Notes: generated by a model not told the origin, from the sequence alone. A stretch of DNA of 34,010 bases from Martelella mediterranea (GCF_004342225.1 NZ_SMAR01000038.1:1-34010), one strand, 5' to 3'; positions 1 through 9,408 are shown, counted from the stretch's first letter. Numbers and translations are program-made.

Positions 1-97
1 TTCTTGTCATACGGGCTCCTGTTGACGGCATGATGCCGGATCGAAGAGCCGAAAACCACTTATACCGCCTGTTCAGTTTTCCCGAGCCACTTCAGTA

Positions 98-1087
98 ATG
101 AGCTGCTTCGCCGCCACGCTGTTTTGCGGAAGCGTTGCAGCTCAGCCGACATCCTATCCGCTAGCGATTGAAAATTGCGGCGAAACCGTCACGTTTGAGA
201 AGGCGCCGGAAAATGCTGTCGCTCTTGGCCAGAACAGCGCCGAAATCATGCTGTTGCTTGGCCTGGAAGACCGCATGGGGGCCACGGCCTTCTGGCCGAA
301 TAATGTTCTGCCAGAACTCGCCGAAGCCAACGACAAGGTCAAGCTGCTGACGGTTGAATTTCCAACGCTTGAACCTGTACTGGCACAACAACCCGACTTT
401 GTTGCAGCCATGCTGACAACATTGATGGGGCCGGACAGTCGTCTGGCCAAGCGGTCCGACTTTGAAGACCTCGGCATCCCGACCTATCTTTCGCCAAGCG
501 CCTGCTCGACCACGCAGAACACTGGCGATGCCTATGGCAGCCGCGATAAGCTCTGGAACATGGATCTTCTTTACAAGGAGATCGATGACATGGCCCGGAT
601 TTTCGATGTGCAGGACCGTGGCGATGCCGTTATCGCTGACTTCAAAGCGCGCGAAGCAGCATTGCGCGACGAATTCGCGAAAAACGAAGATCTGACCTTC
701 CTGTTCTGGTTCTCCAGCGCCTCACCGGCTGACGATGCATATCTCGGTGGCGGCAATGGCCCATCCGGCTTCATCGCCGACCTTCTGGGCGGGCGCAATG
801 CGATTGAAACAAAAGCCGAATGGCCGACGGCCAACTGGGAAGGCATTATGGCCGCAAATCCCACGGTCATTGTCGCTTCACAGGTTGATCGTAACCGCTG
901 GGACCTCGACGAGGCCGAGAACAAGATCGCATTTCTTGAGTCAGATCCAACCGTCAGCCAGATGGACGCCGTTCAGAAAGGTCGTATTCTGGTGATGAGC
1001 GGCGCTGCCATGAACCCCAGCATCCGCACACTCTATGGCGCAGAGGAACTGGCTGAACAGCTGAAAGAAACAGATCTTTCGCAATGA
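98..1087 (+). CDS. Iron/siderophore ABC transporter substrate-binding protein
   Basis: Periplasmic binding protein of the FecB/FepB (TroA-like) class, 329 aa, expected to deliver a ferric chelate to the permease encoded next. The N-terminus is a short hydrophobic stretch ending in SVAAQ, consistent with a signal peptide although it lacks the usual positive charges. The mature start PLAIENCGETVTF, the APENAVALGQNSAEIMLLLGL segment and the late ILVMSGAAMNPS segment follow the usual plan of the family. The ATG at 98 overlaps a TAA of another frame (TAATG), there is no good Shine-Dalgarno site, and a stop at 23-25 rules out a far upstream start, so the start may be translationally coupled. The stop overlaps the permease start (ATGA). 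The ligand cannot be told; other chelates such as cobalamin or heme are possible. Confidence 0.85.
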   Translation: MSCFAATLFCGSVAAQPTSYPLAIENCGETVTFEKAPENAVALGQNSAEIMLLLGLEDRMGATAFWPNNVLPELAEANDKVKLLTVEFPTLEPVLAQQPDFVAAMLTTLMGPDSRLAKRSDFEDLGIPTYLSPSACSTTQNTGDAYGSRDKLWNMDLLYKEIDDMARIFDVQDRGDAVIADFKAREAALRDEFAKNEDLTFLFWFSSASPADDAYLGGGNGPSGFIADLLGGRNAIETKAEWPTANWEGIMAANPTVIVASQVDRNRWDLDEAENKIAFLESDPTVSQMDAVQKGRILVMSGAAMNPSIRTLYGAEELAEQLKETDLSQ

Positions 1088-2121
1088 GAGCGAAGGGTGA
1101 AACCAGAGCCGGATTGCGGCTGGCGTTGCTTTTATTGCTATCGGGCATTGTTCTGATCGGTGCGGTCGCCGCTGCAACAGCGATCGGCGATTACAATATA
1201 CCGGTGAGGACCGTTTTTTTGACGGTCACCAACCAGATCGGCCTGACTGACGCTGACCTGCCACGGATTGAAGAAAGCGTTGTCTGGAATCTGAGGCTAA
1301 GCCGCAGCCTTGTGGCTGCGCTTTGCGGATCGGGACTGGCGATCTGCGGTGCCATTCTCCAGGCGCTTTTGCGCAATCCGCTTGCAGAACCCTTCGTTCT
1401 GGGTGTTTCCGCCGGTGCTTCAACCGGTGCGGTCTGCGTGATCGTTCTAGGCATCGGCGCGGGCGCTGTATCGCTTTCGCTCGGCGCCTTTGTCGGCGCA
1501 TTTTCCGCTTTTGCGCTGGTCGCACTCCTCTCCAACGGTGCAACCAGCGGTCCGAACCATACGATTCTGGCCGGTGTCGCGGCTTCCCAGCTGTTCAACG
1601 CTTTGACCGCCTATATCGTTACGACATCCGCCAGCGCCCAACAGGCCAGAAGCGTGATGTTCTGGCTTCTGGGAAGCTTTGGCGGCGTGCGATGGCCGCA
1701 GTTTTATCTGCTGCTGATTGTTCTGTTCGTCTGTCTTGCGATCTGTATCATTATGGCGCGCACGCTCGATGCCTTTACCTTTGGCGATGAGGATGCCGCG
1801 GCGCTGGGCATTCCGGTGGCCCGCATCAGGCTGATCCTGTTTGCCGTAACCGCGCTGATGACCGCCACCATTGTCAGTCAGGTGGGCGCAATCGGTTTTG
1901 TCGGCCTGGTTGTCCCACATGCTGCCCGTTACATCGTCGGTCCCCTGCATATGCGGCTTCTGCCCGCCGCTGCGGTCGTCGGTGCAGTCTTTATGGTGAT
2001 TGCCGATATTGCTTCGCGGGTTCTGGTTGATCAGCAGACCATTCCCATCGGTGTTGTCACCGCTCTGGTTGGCGTTCCGTTCTTTGCCATCATTCTTTAC
2101 CGTGCGAGGCCGCAGACATGA
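1084..2121 (+). CDS. FecCD-family iron ABC transporter permease
   Basis: Inner-membrane permease of the BtuC/FecCD family, 345 aa, the usual length. It is strongly hydrophobic with about nine to ten membrane segments. Visible family landmarks are the LRLSRSLVAALCGSGLAICGAILQALLRNPLAEPFVLGVSAGAS region (residues about 63-107), where the coupling and substrate path lie, and GAIGFVGLVVPHAAR near residue 270. It overlaps the binding-protein stop by four bases and the ATPase start by four bases, so the three genes form one operon. Only one permease gene is present, so the channel is probably a homodimer, unlike the two-permease system at 15-17 kb. Confidence 0.92.
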   Translation: MRAKGETRAGLRLALLLLLSGIVLIGAVAAATAIGDYNIPVRTVFLTVTNQIGLTDADLPRIEESVVWNLRLSRSLVAALCGSGLAICGAILQALLRNPLAEPFVLGVSAGASTGAVCVIVLGIGAGAVSLSLGAFVGAFSAFALVALLSNGATSGPNHTILAGVAASQLFNALTAYIVTTSASAQQARSVMFWLLGSFGGVRWPQFYLLLIVLFVCLAICIIMARTLDAFTFGDEDAAALGIPVARIRLILFAVTALMTATIVSQVGAIGFVGLVVPHAARYIVGPLHMRLLPAAAVVGAVFMVIADIASRVLVDQQTIPIGVVTALVGVPFFAIILYRARPQT

Positions 2122-2882
2122 GCGTCATCGCTGAAAACCTGACATGGGGCGTGAAACGCAGGACCATCGTAAAGAATATCTCGCTCAATGTCGCTGAAGG
2201 CGAAACGCTGGGGCTGATCGGGCCGAACGGTTCCGGCAAGTCATCGCTGCTGCGCCTTCTTGCTGGGCTGAAGCGCCCGGCGGAAGGCTCTGTGAATATT
2301 CACGGCAAAGACATAGCCCGCACAACGCGACGTGCTCTTTCAAAAGAAGTTGCGTTTGTCCAGCAGAATGCGACCACTGACACCAATGTCAGCGTGCGCG
2401 ATGTTGTTCGCCTCGGTCGCACACCGCACCGCTCGGCTCTTTCGGGCTGGACACCTGCCGATCAGGATGCTGTGGCAAACGCCCTTTCGCGCGTTGGCAT
2501 GGACCATCTGCAGAACCAGTCATGGCAAACACTTTCCGGCGGTGAGAGGCAGCGTGTTCATATTGCCCGTGCCCTGGCACAAAGTCCGCGGGTCATGTTT
2601 CTTGACGAACCGACAAACCATCTCGATATCCACCATCAGATCGAAATACTGCAAACGATCCGACAACTCGATCTGACCAGCATTATCGCGTTGCATGATC
2701 TCAACCTTGCTGCGATGTTCTGCGACCGGATTATCACCTTGAAAGACGGTGCAATCGTTGCGGCCGGCACGCCGGAAGCCGTCTTGACAGAAGAGCTGAT
2801 CCGCAATGTCTTCCGCGTGAACGCTTCCGTCAGCACCTCTCCTCACCACGGCCACCCCGAAATTCATTTTCGGGCCAGCTGA
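2118..2882 (+). CDS. FecE/FepC-type ABC transporter ATP-binding protein
   Basis: Cytoplasmic ATPase, 254 aa, powering the importer encoded by the two preceding genes. Walker A is GPNGSGKSS (residues 35-43), the ABC signature LSGGERQ is at about 139-145, Walker B VMFLDEP at about 159-165 and the switch histidine is in ALHDLNLA (about residue 193). The DLNLAAMFCDRIITLKDG segment and VFRVNASV near the C-terminus are typical of iron-siderophore and cobalamin ATPases. The ATG overlaps the permease TGA (ATGA at 2118). It ends only 27 bases before the convergent sugar ATPase gene, with no obvious terminator in that gap. Confidence 0.93.
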   Translation: MSVIAENLTWGVKRRTIVKNISLNVAEGETLGLIGPNGSGKSSLLRLLAGLKRPAEGSVNIHGKDIARTTRRALSKEVAFVQQNATTDTNVSVRDVVRLGRTPHRSALSGWTPADQDAVANALSRVGMDHLQNQSWQTLSGGERQRVHIARALAQSPRVMFLDEPTNHLDIHHQIEILQTIRQLDLTSIIALHDLNLAAMFCDRIITLKDGAIVAAGTPEAVLTEELIRNVFRVNASVSTSPHHGHPEIHFRAS

Positions 2883-2909
2883 AAACGGCAGGATGACGGC
2901 CTCAAGCGT

Positions 2910-3893
2910 TTACTGCGAATAGCAGAACTCTTTTCCTTCCATCGGCCTGGCATAAACAGTCTCACCGCCGGTAAAACTGCGATCTCCGGACGTCCGCGCC
3001 ACCAGGGGCCCGAGTTTTTCAGCTTCCAGATGCACAATCGTATCGGCGCCAAGCCGCTCAACATGGCGGACAACCCCTTTCCATTTTCCATCTGATGGAT
3101 CGATCAAAACATGTTCCGGCCGGATGCCATAGGTGTCGCAGTGCATTTGCCGGGCGACCTCGCCTTCATAAAGGTTCATCTTCGGGCTGCCGATGAAACC
3201 GGCGACAAAGGGCGTCGCCGGGCGCTCATATAGCTCCATCGGCGTGCCGATCTGTTCAATCCGTCCGTTGTTCAGCACAACGATCTTGTCGGCCATGGTC
3301 ATGGCCTCCACCTGATCATGGGTTACATAGATCATCGTATTTCCAAGCTTTTCATGGAGATCTGTCAGTTCAATGCGCATCTGCGCACGCAGTGCCGCAT
3401 CAAGGTTCGACAATGGTTCGTCAAAAAGAAAAACATGCGGGTCGCGAATGATGGCGCGGCCAATGGCCACGCGCTGCCGTTGGCCCCCGGAAAGCGCCTT
3501 CGGTTTTCGGTCCAGAAGAGCCTCCAGCTGCAACACCCTGGCCACATCTTCAACGCGTGCGCGAATTTCTGCTTTCGGCGTGCGCGTCAGTGAAAGGCCA
3601 AAGCCGATATTTTCCGCAACACTCAGATGCGGGTAAAGTGCGTATGACTGAAACACCATCGCAATGCCGCGTTTGGACGGCTCTTCATAGGTGACCTCCT
3701 TTCCCGCGATCTCAATCTGACCGGAAGTCACCTCTTCCAGGCCTGCGATCATTCTGAGCAGGGTCGACTTTCCGCAGCCGGAAGGCCCGACGAAAACGCA
3801 GAACTCACCTGCCTCGACTGTCAGGTTGATGCCTTTGATCACTTCCAGTGCACCAAAGGATTTCCGGATATCGTTTAAAAGAACATCGGCCAT
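2910..3893 (-). CDS. Sugar ABC transporter ATP-binding protein (MsmK/UgpC/MalK type)
   Basis: Cytoplasmic ATPase of a carbohydrate importer, 327 aa, slightly shorter than most members (350-370). Walker [10 protein letters not shown] is at 36-44, the Q-loop is in [18 protein letters not shown] begins at 134, Walker B VFLFDEP is at 154-160 and the H-loop histidine is 192. After residue 235 comes the OB/TOBE regulatory domain with the usual GIRPEH motif (256-261). It is the last gene of a minus-strand operon, three bases after the MalG-like permease stop, with AAAGGA upstream of the ATG. The short regulatory domain may reflect family variation rather than damage. Confidence 0.95.
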   Translation of the reverse strand: MADVLLNDIRKSFGALEVIKGINLTVEAGEFCVFVGPSGCGKSTLLRMIAGLEEVTSGQIEIAGKEVTYEEPSKRGIAMVFQSYALYPHLSVAENIGFGLSLTRTPKAEIRARVEDVARVLQLEALLDRKPKALSGGQRQRVAIGRAIIRDPHVFLFDEPLSNLDAALRAQMRIELTDLHEKLGNTMIYVTHDQVEAMTMADKIVVLNNGRIEQIGTPMELYERPATPFVAGFIGSPKMNLYEGEVARQMHCDTYGIRPEHVLIDPSDGKWKGVVRHVERLGADTIVHLEAEKLGPLVARTSGDRSFTGGETVYARPMEGKEFCYSQ

Positions 3894-3896
3894 GAT

Positions 3897-4736
3897 TTAT
3901 CCTTTCACAGCGCCCGACGTCATGCCGGCGACGATCTGTCGATTGAAGAAAATGAAAACGAGAAGCGGCGGGACCGTCACCAGAAGAATATTCATGAACA
4001 GAAGGTTCATCTGACTGACGAACTGGCTCTGGAAATTGTAAAGCGTGATCTGGACGGTCACATTCTCGCTGCCCGGCAGGTAATAGAGCGGATGCGTGAA
4101 ATCGTTGAAGATTGTGATCGACTGAACGACGATCACCGTCACCGTCACGGGCTTTAAAAGCGGCAACACCACCTTGAAGAAAATCTGCCACGGTTTGGCC
4201 CCGTCAATCAGTGCCGCTTCGTCCAGATCGCGCGGGATGGTGGCGATAAAGGCCCGATAAAGCAGCACTGTGAAAGACAGACCATAGGCAAACTGAATGA
4301 GGATCATACCGTGCAGCGTCTTGAAAAGACCAAGGCCCTGCAGAACCCAGATCGTCGGAACGACGGCGGGCGGGATCATCAGTCCGGCAAGCACGAAGGC
4401 ATAAATGACGCGATTGAATTTCGATGGTCTGCGCTGCAGCACATAGCCAACCATGGCGCCGAATATAACCAGGAGCGTTATCGCCCCGACGGTGATCACG
4501 GTTGAGTTGAAATAGGCAAGCAGCAGCATGTAATCGCGTGCCTGAACCACTGCGACCAGATTTTGCCAGAGCTGCCATTCGCCCGGCCATGTAAAGCTCG
4601 GGTTGGCCGCTTCCGCCGACGATTTGGCCGCATTCAGCAGAACAAAAATGAACGGGATCACGAACAGAATAAATGCACATGCCAGAGCGATAAAACCGTG
4701 TACCAGTTTGCGTCTGTTTTTGTTTTTCAGGCTCAC
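3897..4736 (-). CDS. Carbohydrate ABC transporter permease (MalG type)
   Basis: Inner-membrane permease, 279 aa, with six predicted membrane segments. The cytoplasmic EAA loop, which docks the ATPase, is seen as DEAALIDGAKPWQIFFKVVLP around residues 170-190, and the C-terminus ends in the usual QIVAGMTSGAVKG. The start is GTG, overlapping the TGA of the preceding permease (GTGA), so the two are translationally coupled. It pairs with the MalF-type permease to form the heterodimeric channel of the rhamnosidase-linked importer. Confidence 0.94.
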   Translation of the reverse strand: MSLKNKNRRKLVHGFIALACAFILFVIPFIFVLLNAAKSSAEAANPSFTWPGEWQLWQNLVAVVQARDYMLLLAYFNSTVITVGAITLLVIFGAMVGYVLQRRPSKFNRVIYAFVLAGLMIPPAVVPTIWVLQGLGLFKTLHGMILIQFAYGLSFTVLLYRAFIATIPRDLDEAALIDGAKPWQIFFKVVLPLLKPVTVTVIVVQSITIFNDFTHPLYYLPGSENVTVQITLYNFQSQFVSQMNLLFMNILLVTVPPLLVFIFFNRQIVAGMTSGAVKG

Positions 4737-5593
4737 AGCTCAAGCTCCCTTCGATTGAACCACCATGCCAACGGCGCGATGATGAGGGCGATGAGAACAA
4801 ACAGGATGACATTGCCAGCAGTCGACAGCCCGTAAAAGCCGGCCTGATACTGTTTGTAGATTACCGAGGCCAGCACATCGGACGAGAAGCCGGGACCGCC
4901 ACGCGTCATGGCCCAGATGAGATCGAACAGTCGCAGACCACCAATCAGGGACAGAATGACAACCGTGGTCGTTGCAGGGCGAACAAGCGGCACAGTGACT
5001 CGCCAGAAAAGCTGAAACCGTGTCGCTCCATCGATTCTGGCCGCTTCGTAATATTCGTGACCGATCGCAGCCAGCCCTGCGATATAGATCAAAGTCGCAA
5101 GCCCAACGCCACGCCAGACATCGACAAGCGCCACTGAATAGAGCGCCAGCTTCGGGTTGGTCAGCCAGCCCGGCCCGTCAATACCGACGAACTCAAGCGC
5201 AACATTGATTGCCCCATGCGTGGGGTGCATCATCTCGGAAAACAGAATGCCGACACCGATGGTCGAGACCAGGACCGGGAAAAACACTATGGAGCGCAGC
5301 AACCCCTGCCCGAAAAGCCCGGAGGTGAGCAGAACGGCAAGCAAAAGCCCAAGAACCGTTTTGGCACCCGAGGTCAGGAGCGCGAAAATGATCGTGTTGG
5401 TCATGCCCGTGATCAGAAAGGGCTCACGAAAGAAGTCGATAAAATTCTGGACCCCGATGAACTGAAAGCCGAAGAGGTCCCAGTTGGTCAGGCTGAACCA
5501 GAATGATGCGGCTGTCGGCACCAGAAACATCACCGTGAAAACGACGGCAGCAGGCGCCAGAAACCAGTATGGGTAAGGTGATTTCATCTGCAT
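4733..5593 (-). CDS. Carbohydrate ABC transporter permease (MalF type)
   Basis: Inner-membrane permease, 286 aa, six predicted membrane segments. It opens with PYPYWFLAPAAVVFTVMFLVPTAASFWFSLTNW, typical of sugar MalF-like permeases, and carries the EAA loop YEAARIDGATRFQLFWRVTVP near residue 190. Two in-frame ATGs (5593 and 5587) are possible; GGAG about nine bases before the first favours it. It lies 108 bases downstream of the binding-protein gene, and that gap holds a strong stem-loop, so it is probably expressed less than the binding protein. Confidence 0.94.
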   Translation of the reverse strand: MQMKSPYPYWFLAPAAVVFTVMFLVPTAASFWFSLTNWDLFGFQFIGVQNFIDFFREPFLITGMTNTIIFALLTSGAKTVLGLLLAVLLTSGLFGQGLLRSIVFFPVLVSTIGVGILFSEMMHPTHGAINVALEFVGIDGPGWLTNPKLALYSVALVDVWRGVGLATLIYIAGLAAIGHEYYEAARIDGATRFQLFWRVTVPLVRPATTTVVILSLIGGLRLFDLIWAMTRGGPGFSSDVLASVIYKQYQAGFYGLSTAGNVILFVLIALIIAPLAWWFNRRELEL

Positions 5594-5625
5594 GGCAGCA
5601 GGCTCCGATTTGGCATACGGGGCTT

Positions 5626-5656
5626 GAGCCCGGCCGCCGTATTGGGGCCGGTGCTC
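5626..5656. other. Intercistronic stem-loop after sugar-binding protein gene
   Basis: The gap between the binding-protein and permease genes contains GAGC-CCGGCC paired with GGCCGG-T-GCTC, a ten-base-pair stem with one bulged base and a ten-base loop. No T-run follows on the minus strand, so it looks more like an mRNA-stabilising or attenuating hairpin than a full terminator. Such hairpins after binding-protein genes are known to let the binding protein outnumber its permeases; that role here is inferred. Confidence 0.6.
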
Positions 5657-5701
5657 TCATGCGGCATTTGGATCAGGCCGACAAAGTGGTCGGGCTTTTG
5701 C

Positions 5702-6982
5702 TTACCAGTTCGGCAAGCGAAGCTGTTTGGCCTGCTTTTCGACATCCCGGTCATAAAGTTCAGCGGCACTGTCAGCGTCACGGATGCCGGTTCCCACCTC
5801 GACGGTGATCTGCTCCAGCCCCGGTCCCTTGACCGGCGACAGGAATTCCAGCGCCGGTGCTGTGCGGCCTTCCTCTTCGAAATAGGGCATCATATCAGCC
5901 ACCGAAGGCGCAACATCATCAGGCAAGGTGCAGCCTTCAATCAGATAAGGCCCTGTCGCGCCCACCGTTTCCGTCATGATATCGCAAGCCTCAGTCGTCG
6001 CAACAAAGTTGACGAAATCCTTTGCGATATCGACGTGATCGCCATCTTTCGGCACATAATAGGCTGCAGGCATCCACACGGTCAGGCCGTTGACCTCAGC
6101 ATTATCGCCGGGTTGCGCGAAGAAGCCGACGTCTTTCAGCTGATCCGGGTGGTTTTGCTGGATCGCCGGAATTGCAAAGGTCAGCATCGGATAGTGAACA
6201 CCTTCACCGGTGGCGACCATACGCAGCCCATCATTATAGGTCGCGGCACCGAAATCCTCATTGAAATAACCGGATTCGTGAGCAGCCTGAAGCCGCTCAA
6301 AGCCTTTCATCGCTGCCGGTGTATCGGCAAACTTCGCTTCGTTTGCGGTGAACTGTTCCGCAAAATCGGGTTCTGCCTGGAGTAGGTTGTAAAAATCGGC
6401 CAGCACGAATAGCTGCGAGGTCCAGGTATCGCGATAGGTCTGGATAATCGGCGCCTTGTCTGTCTGCTCGGCGATCACGGCATTATTGGCCATGAAGTCA
6501 TCCCAGGTCTTCGGGATTTCCAGCCCCAAGGCCTCATACGTTGGAATATGATAGAGAATACCGCCGCCCATGGCCGGCTGAACCGGCACGCCGTAAATAT
6601 TCCCGTCAGAATCAGATACCGTCGTTGAAAAGCTGTCGATCAGATTGCCGATGTTCGGCAGATCATTCAAAGGCTCAAGCGTGCGCGATGGCCGCAAGGC
6701 CTGCAGAAGAGACCCTGAATTGTAAAGAAACACATCCGTCATTTCACCGGTCGCAAGCCGGGTCTTGACGATGTTGTCACCTTCACTCCCGCCGGGCCGC
6801 GCCTCCACAGTGAATGTGACATCCGGGTTCTTTTCCGAATAGGCTGCGGTGAGCGCTTCAGCAATCGCGATCGTATCCGGACTGTTATCCACCAGCAGGC
6901 TCAGTTCCTCTGCGAAAGCCTGACTTCCTCCACCGAAAATGCAAACAGCCATCGCTGTTGCAGCAACAAATTTCATTCTCAT
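5702..6982 (-). CDS. Extracellular solute-binding protein, family 1 (sugar ABC transporter)
   Basis: Periplasmic sugar-binding protein, about 426 aa, recruiting substrate for the two permeases downstream. The signal peptide runs MRMKFVAATAMAVCIFGGGSQAFA, with cleavage likely after AFA. The mature chain shows the family-1 features: EALTAAYSEKNPDVTFTVEARPGG, DVFLYNSGSLLQALRPSRTLEPLND and GVPVQPAMGGGILYHIPTYEALGLEIPKTWDDF. A TTG 15 bases upstream is in frame, but it sits in the GGGAGGAG ribosome site, which is correctly spaced for the ATG at 6982. The rhamnosidase neighbour suggests a rhamnose-containing ligand; the sequence does not prove it. Confidence 0.92.
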   Translation of the reverse strand: MRMKFVAATAMAVCIFGGGSQAFAEELSLLVDNSPDTIAIAEALTAAYSEKNPDVTFTVEARPGGSEGDNIVKTRLATGEMTDVFLYNSGSLLQALRPSRTLEPLNDLPNIGNLIDSFSTTVSDSDGNIYGVPVQPAMGGGILYHIPTYEALGLEIPKTWDDFMANNAVIAEQTDKAPIIQTYRDTWTSQLFVLADFYNLLQAEPDFAEQFTANEAKFADTPAAMKGFERLQAAHESGYFNEDFGAATYNDGLRMVATGEGVHYPMLTFAIPAIQQNHPDQLKDVGFFAQPGDNAEVNGLTVWMPAAYYVPKDGDHVDIAKDFVNFVATTEACDIMTETVGATGPYLIEGCTLPDDVAPSVADMMPYFEEEGRTAPALEFLSPVKGPGLEQITVEVGTGIRDADSAAELYDRDVEKQAKQLRLPNW

Positions 6983-7037
6983 GACTTCTCCTCCCAATAA
7001 ACCGGCCTCCTCAAGCCGGGGCGAAATGCGGGGCCCT

Positions 7038-9371
7038 TCAGCCCCCGCTCAGATCGAAACCGATTTCATGGCGGCCAGAATTAAGAGCAATCTCCTCTTG
7101 TTCCGTCAGACACGGCTTTCCATTGATTTCGAGTTTCTTCCGTCCGCCAACAGGCAATACCGCCCTGATGCCTTCAGGAAGCATAACGGTATAGATGACC
7201 CGCCCGCCCGAGATGCGCCAGTTAGCAGACAAACGCCCGGCCCTGGTATCATGCCACATCTTAACCTGGCCGAGGGCAGGAAGAATTGCCGGATCAAGGC
7301 GAACCTGACTAAAGCCCGGACCGTCTGCTGAAGGGTGAACACCGGCGACATCCTCAAACAGCCACTGGCAAACGGCGCCGTAGGCGTAGTGATTGTAACT
7401 GTTCATATCCGGATCGTAGATCGTGCCATCCGGCCCGATAGCGTCCCAGCGTTCCCAGATCGTAGTCGCCCCCTGCTCGACCTGATAAAGCCAGCCCGGA
7501 ACCTCGCGGTTCAGGAAGACTTTCTCGGCCAGATCATTCATGCCCAGCTTCGTCAGCGCTGGCAAAAGCGCAGGCGTTCCAATGAAACCGGTACCAATCA
7601 GATAACCGGCATCCTCGATCACACGGCGGAAATAGGCCTTCGCTGCATCAAAGTGCTCTTCAGGCACAAGATCATAAAGGAATGCAAGCGCGTAGGATGT
7701 CTGGTCATTGTGCGCCAGGCGTCCGGCAGGGCTGAAATATTCATGCACAAAGGCGGCGCGAATTTCCTCACATCTCGCCGAAAGGCCTTTCTCAACCTCG
7801 TCTTCACCGAGAATTCCTGCAATCCGGGCCGTCAGCTGCGTTGAAATGAAATGGTAAAGCGTTGCAGCACAATCATCGGCAATTGTCGGGCGCGGTTTGC
7901 GGTTATCTCCCACCGGCTGGAGCCAGTCACCGAAGGTAAAGCCAGTCTCGCCCCAAACGGAGTGCGGATGAATGATCGGTCCATCCGAAATCGACCAGAG
8001 GTAATCGAGCCAACGCTGCATTGCCGGAAAACACGCTTCAAGGACGGAGCGGTCGCCATAATGCAGATAAAGCTGCCAAGGGATCATGACGATGGCATCG
8101 CCCCAGCCTGTGGAACCGGCCCAGTCGCCCGGAAAGATATCCCGATGAAGGCGCGTTGGATCCGGCGAGAAATGCGGAACGGCACCGTTTTCACGCTGAT
8201 CATGCATCACATCGCGCAGATATTTCTGTAGAAAAGTCTGGCAATCGCCCAGCCAGCAGGCTGTCCCGGCGAAGACCTGAGCGTCACCCGTCCAGCCAAG
8301 TCGCTCATCGCGCTGCGGGCAGTCTGTCGGTACTTCGATGAAATTGGCCCGCTGCGACCAGACCGTATTCAGAACCAGCCGGTTTACTGCCGGTTCACCG
8401 CATTCAAACCCGCCCTTGACGTCTGCAATCGATGAAATCGGCACCTGTTCAACGGCGACAATTTCCGCTTTGCCGTCAACGGCGATGCGCGCATAGCGAA
8501 ACCCGGTGAATGAAAAGACCGGCGCGTAGGTCTCTTCTCCCTCGCCCTTCAGAATATAATGTGTCGCAGCGCGGGCGCTGCGATAATTGCGGTTATCGAA
8601 GGCTTTGTGAGGCCCAAGCACTTCGGCATGATCGATATAGACGGAAGCGCCTCGTTCACCGCTGACGGTAAACCGGACATAGCCCCCGGCATTTTGCCCG
8701 AAATCATAGATAAAACGCCCTTCGGAATCCTGCCATTTCTCAACAGGCGCGTTGGATTCCAGCGCGCGTACAGGGAAAGTCTCATGGGCCACCAGCTTTT
8801 CCGTATCGAAAGGCAGCACCTCGACAGCGCCAGTTTCAGCCGCATGTTCGAGCCGGGCATCATAGTCCTCACCATAATAGATACCCGAAGCCGTAACAGG
8901 CAGGAGCCCACTCTTCCAGCGATCATCGGTTTTGAGAAGAACCGCATCGCCATCGACCACCTCGGCGATTGCGGCGATCCGGTCACCCCAGCAGTTGAGT
9001 ATTTTCTGATGCTCCCACATCACCTGCGAGCGATACCAGCCATCGCCCAGCCAGATTTCGATGCGGTTATCACCTTCCACCACGAGATCCGACAGGTCGT
9101 AACATTGATAGGCAATGCGATTGTCATAGCAGGTCCAGCCCGGCGTCAGCAGATCCTGTCCGACACGCCTGCCGTTGATGAAAGCACGGTAAAGACCGAG
9201 TGCGGAGATAAACAAAGCCGGACGCGCGCCTCCCTCCGGCACGACGAATGACGCGGTCACAAAGCACTGTTGGGTGCCACGGCCTGCATCCACGTCAGGT
9301 GCGATCATATCAGCCTGCCATGTACGCCCGGTGAGGCCGGTGTCGGCGTGGACACTGGTTGCCATATTCAT
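7038..9371 (-). CDS. Alpha-L-rhamnosidase, glycoside hydrolase family 78
   Basis: 777 aa. It hydrolyses terminal alpha-L-rhamnose from glycosides or oligosaccharides. An N-terminal beta-rich domain (FINGRRVGQDLLTPGWTCYDNRIAYQCYDL, residues about 65-92; WLGDGWYRS, 107-115) is followed by the (alpha/alpha)6 catalytic domain with the GH78 hallmark PTDCPQRDERLGWTGDAQ (348-365), the acidic GDWAGSTGWGDA segment (415-426) and TTIWERWDAIGPDG, then a C-terminal beta domain. There is no signal peptide, so it is probably cytoplasmic and acts on imported substrate. GGGAGG six bases before the ATG at 9371 sets the start. It is the first gene of the operon, 55 bases before the sugar-binding protein gene. 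Confidence 0.95.
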   Translation of the reverse strand: MNMATSVHADTGLTGRTWQADMIAPDVDAGRGTQQCFVTASFVVPEGGARPALFISALGLYRAFINGRRVGQDLLTPGWTCYDNRIAYQCYDLSDLVVEGDNRIEIWLGDGWYRSQVMWEHQKILNCWGDRIAAIAEVVDGDAVLLKTDDRWKSGLLPVTASGIYYGEDYDARLEHAAETGAVEVLPFDTEKLVAHETFPVRALESNAPVEKWQDSEGRFIYDFGQNAGGYVRFTVSGERGASVYIDHAEVLGPHKAFDNRNYRSARAATHYILKGEGEETYAPVFSFTGFRYARIAVDGKAEIVAVEQVPISSIADVKGGFECGEPAVNRLVLNTVWSQRANFIEVPTDCPQRDERLGWTGDAQVFAGTACWLGDCQTFLQKYLRDVMHDQRENGAVPHFSPDPTRLHRDIFPGDWAGSTGWGDAIVMIPWQLYLHYGDRSVLEACFPAMQRWLDYLWSISDGPIIHPHSVWGETGFTFGDWLQPVGDNRKPRPTIADDCAATLYHFISTQLTARIAGILGEDEVEKGLSARCEEIRAAFVHEYFSPAGRLAHNDQTSYALAFLYDLVPEEHFDAAKAYFRRVIEDAGYLIGTGFIGTPALLPALTKLGMNDLAEKVFLNREVPGWLYQVEQGATTIWERWDAIGPDGTIYDPDMNSYNHYAYGAVCQWLFEDVAGVHPSADGPGFSQVRLDPAILPALGQVKMWHDTRAGRLSANWRISGGRVIYTVMLPEGIRAVLPVGGRKKLEINGKPCLTEQEEIALNSGRHEIGFDLSGG

Positions 9372-9408
9372 CGTTTTCCTCCCTCAGTCTGGTCGACATC
9401 CTCTTTAT

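Noticed and set aside
5624-6385. Long plus-strand frame of about 250 codons opposite the sugar-binding protein gene
   Set aside because: It is the complement of a clearly real gene with a signal peptide and family motifs; its own translation matches no known fold by eye.
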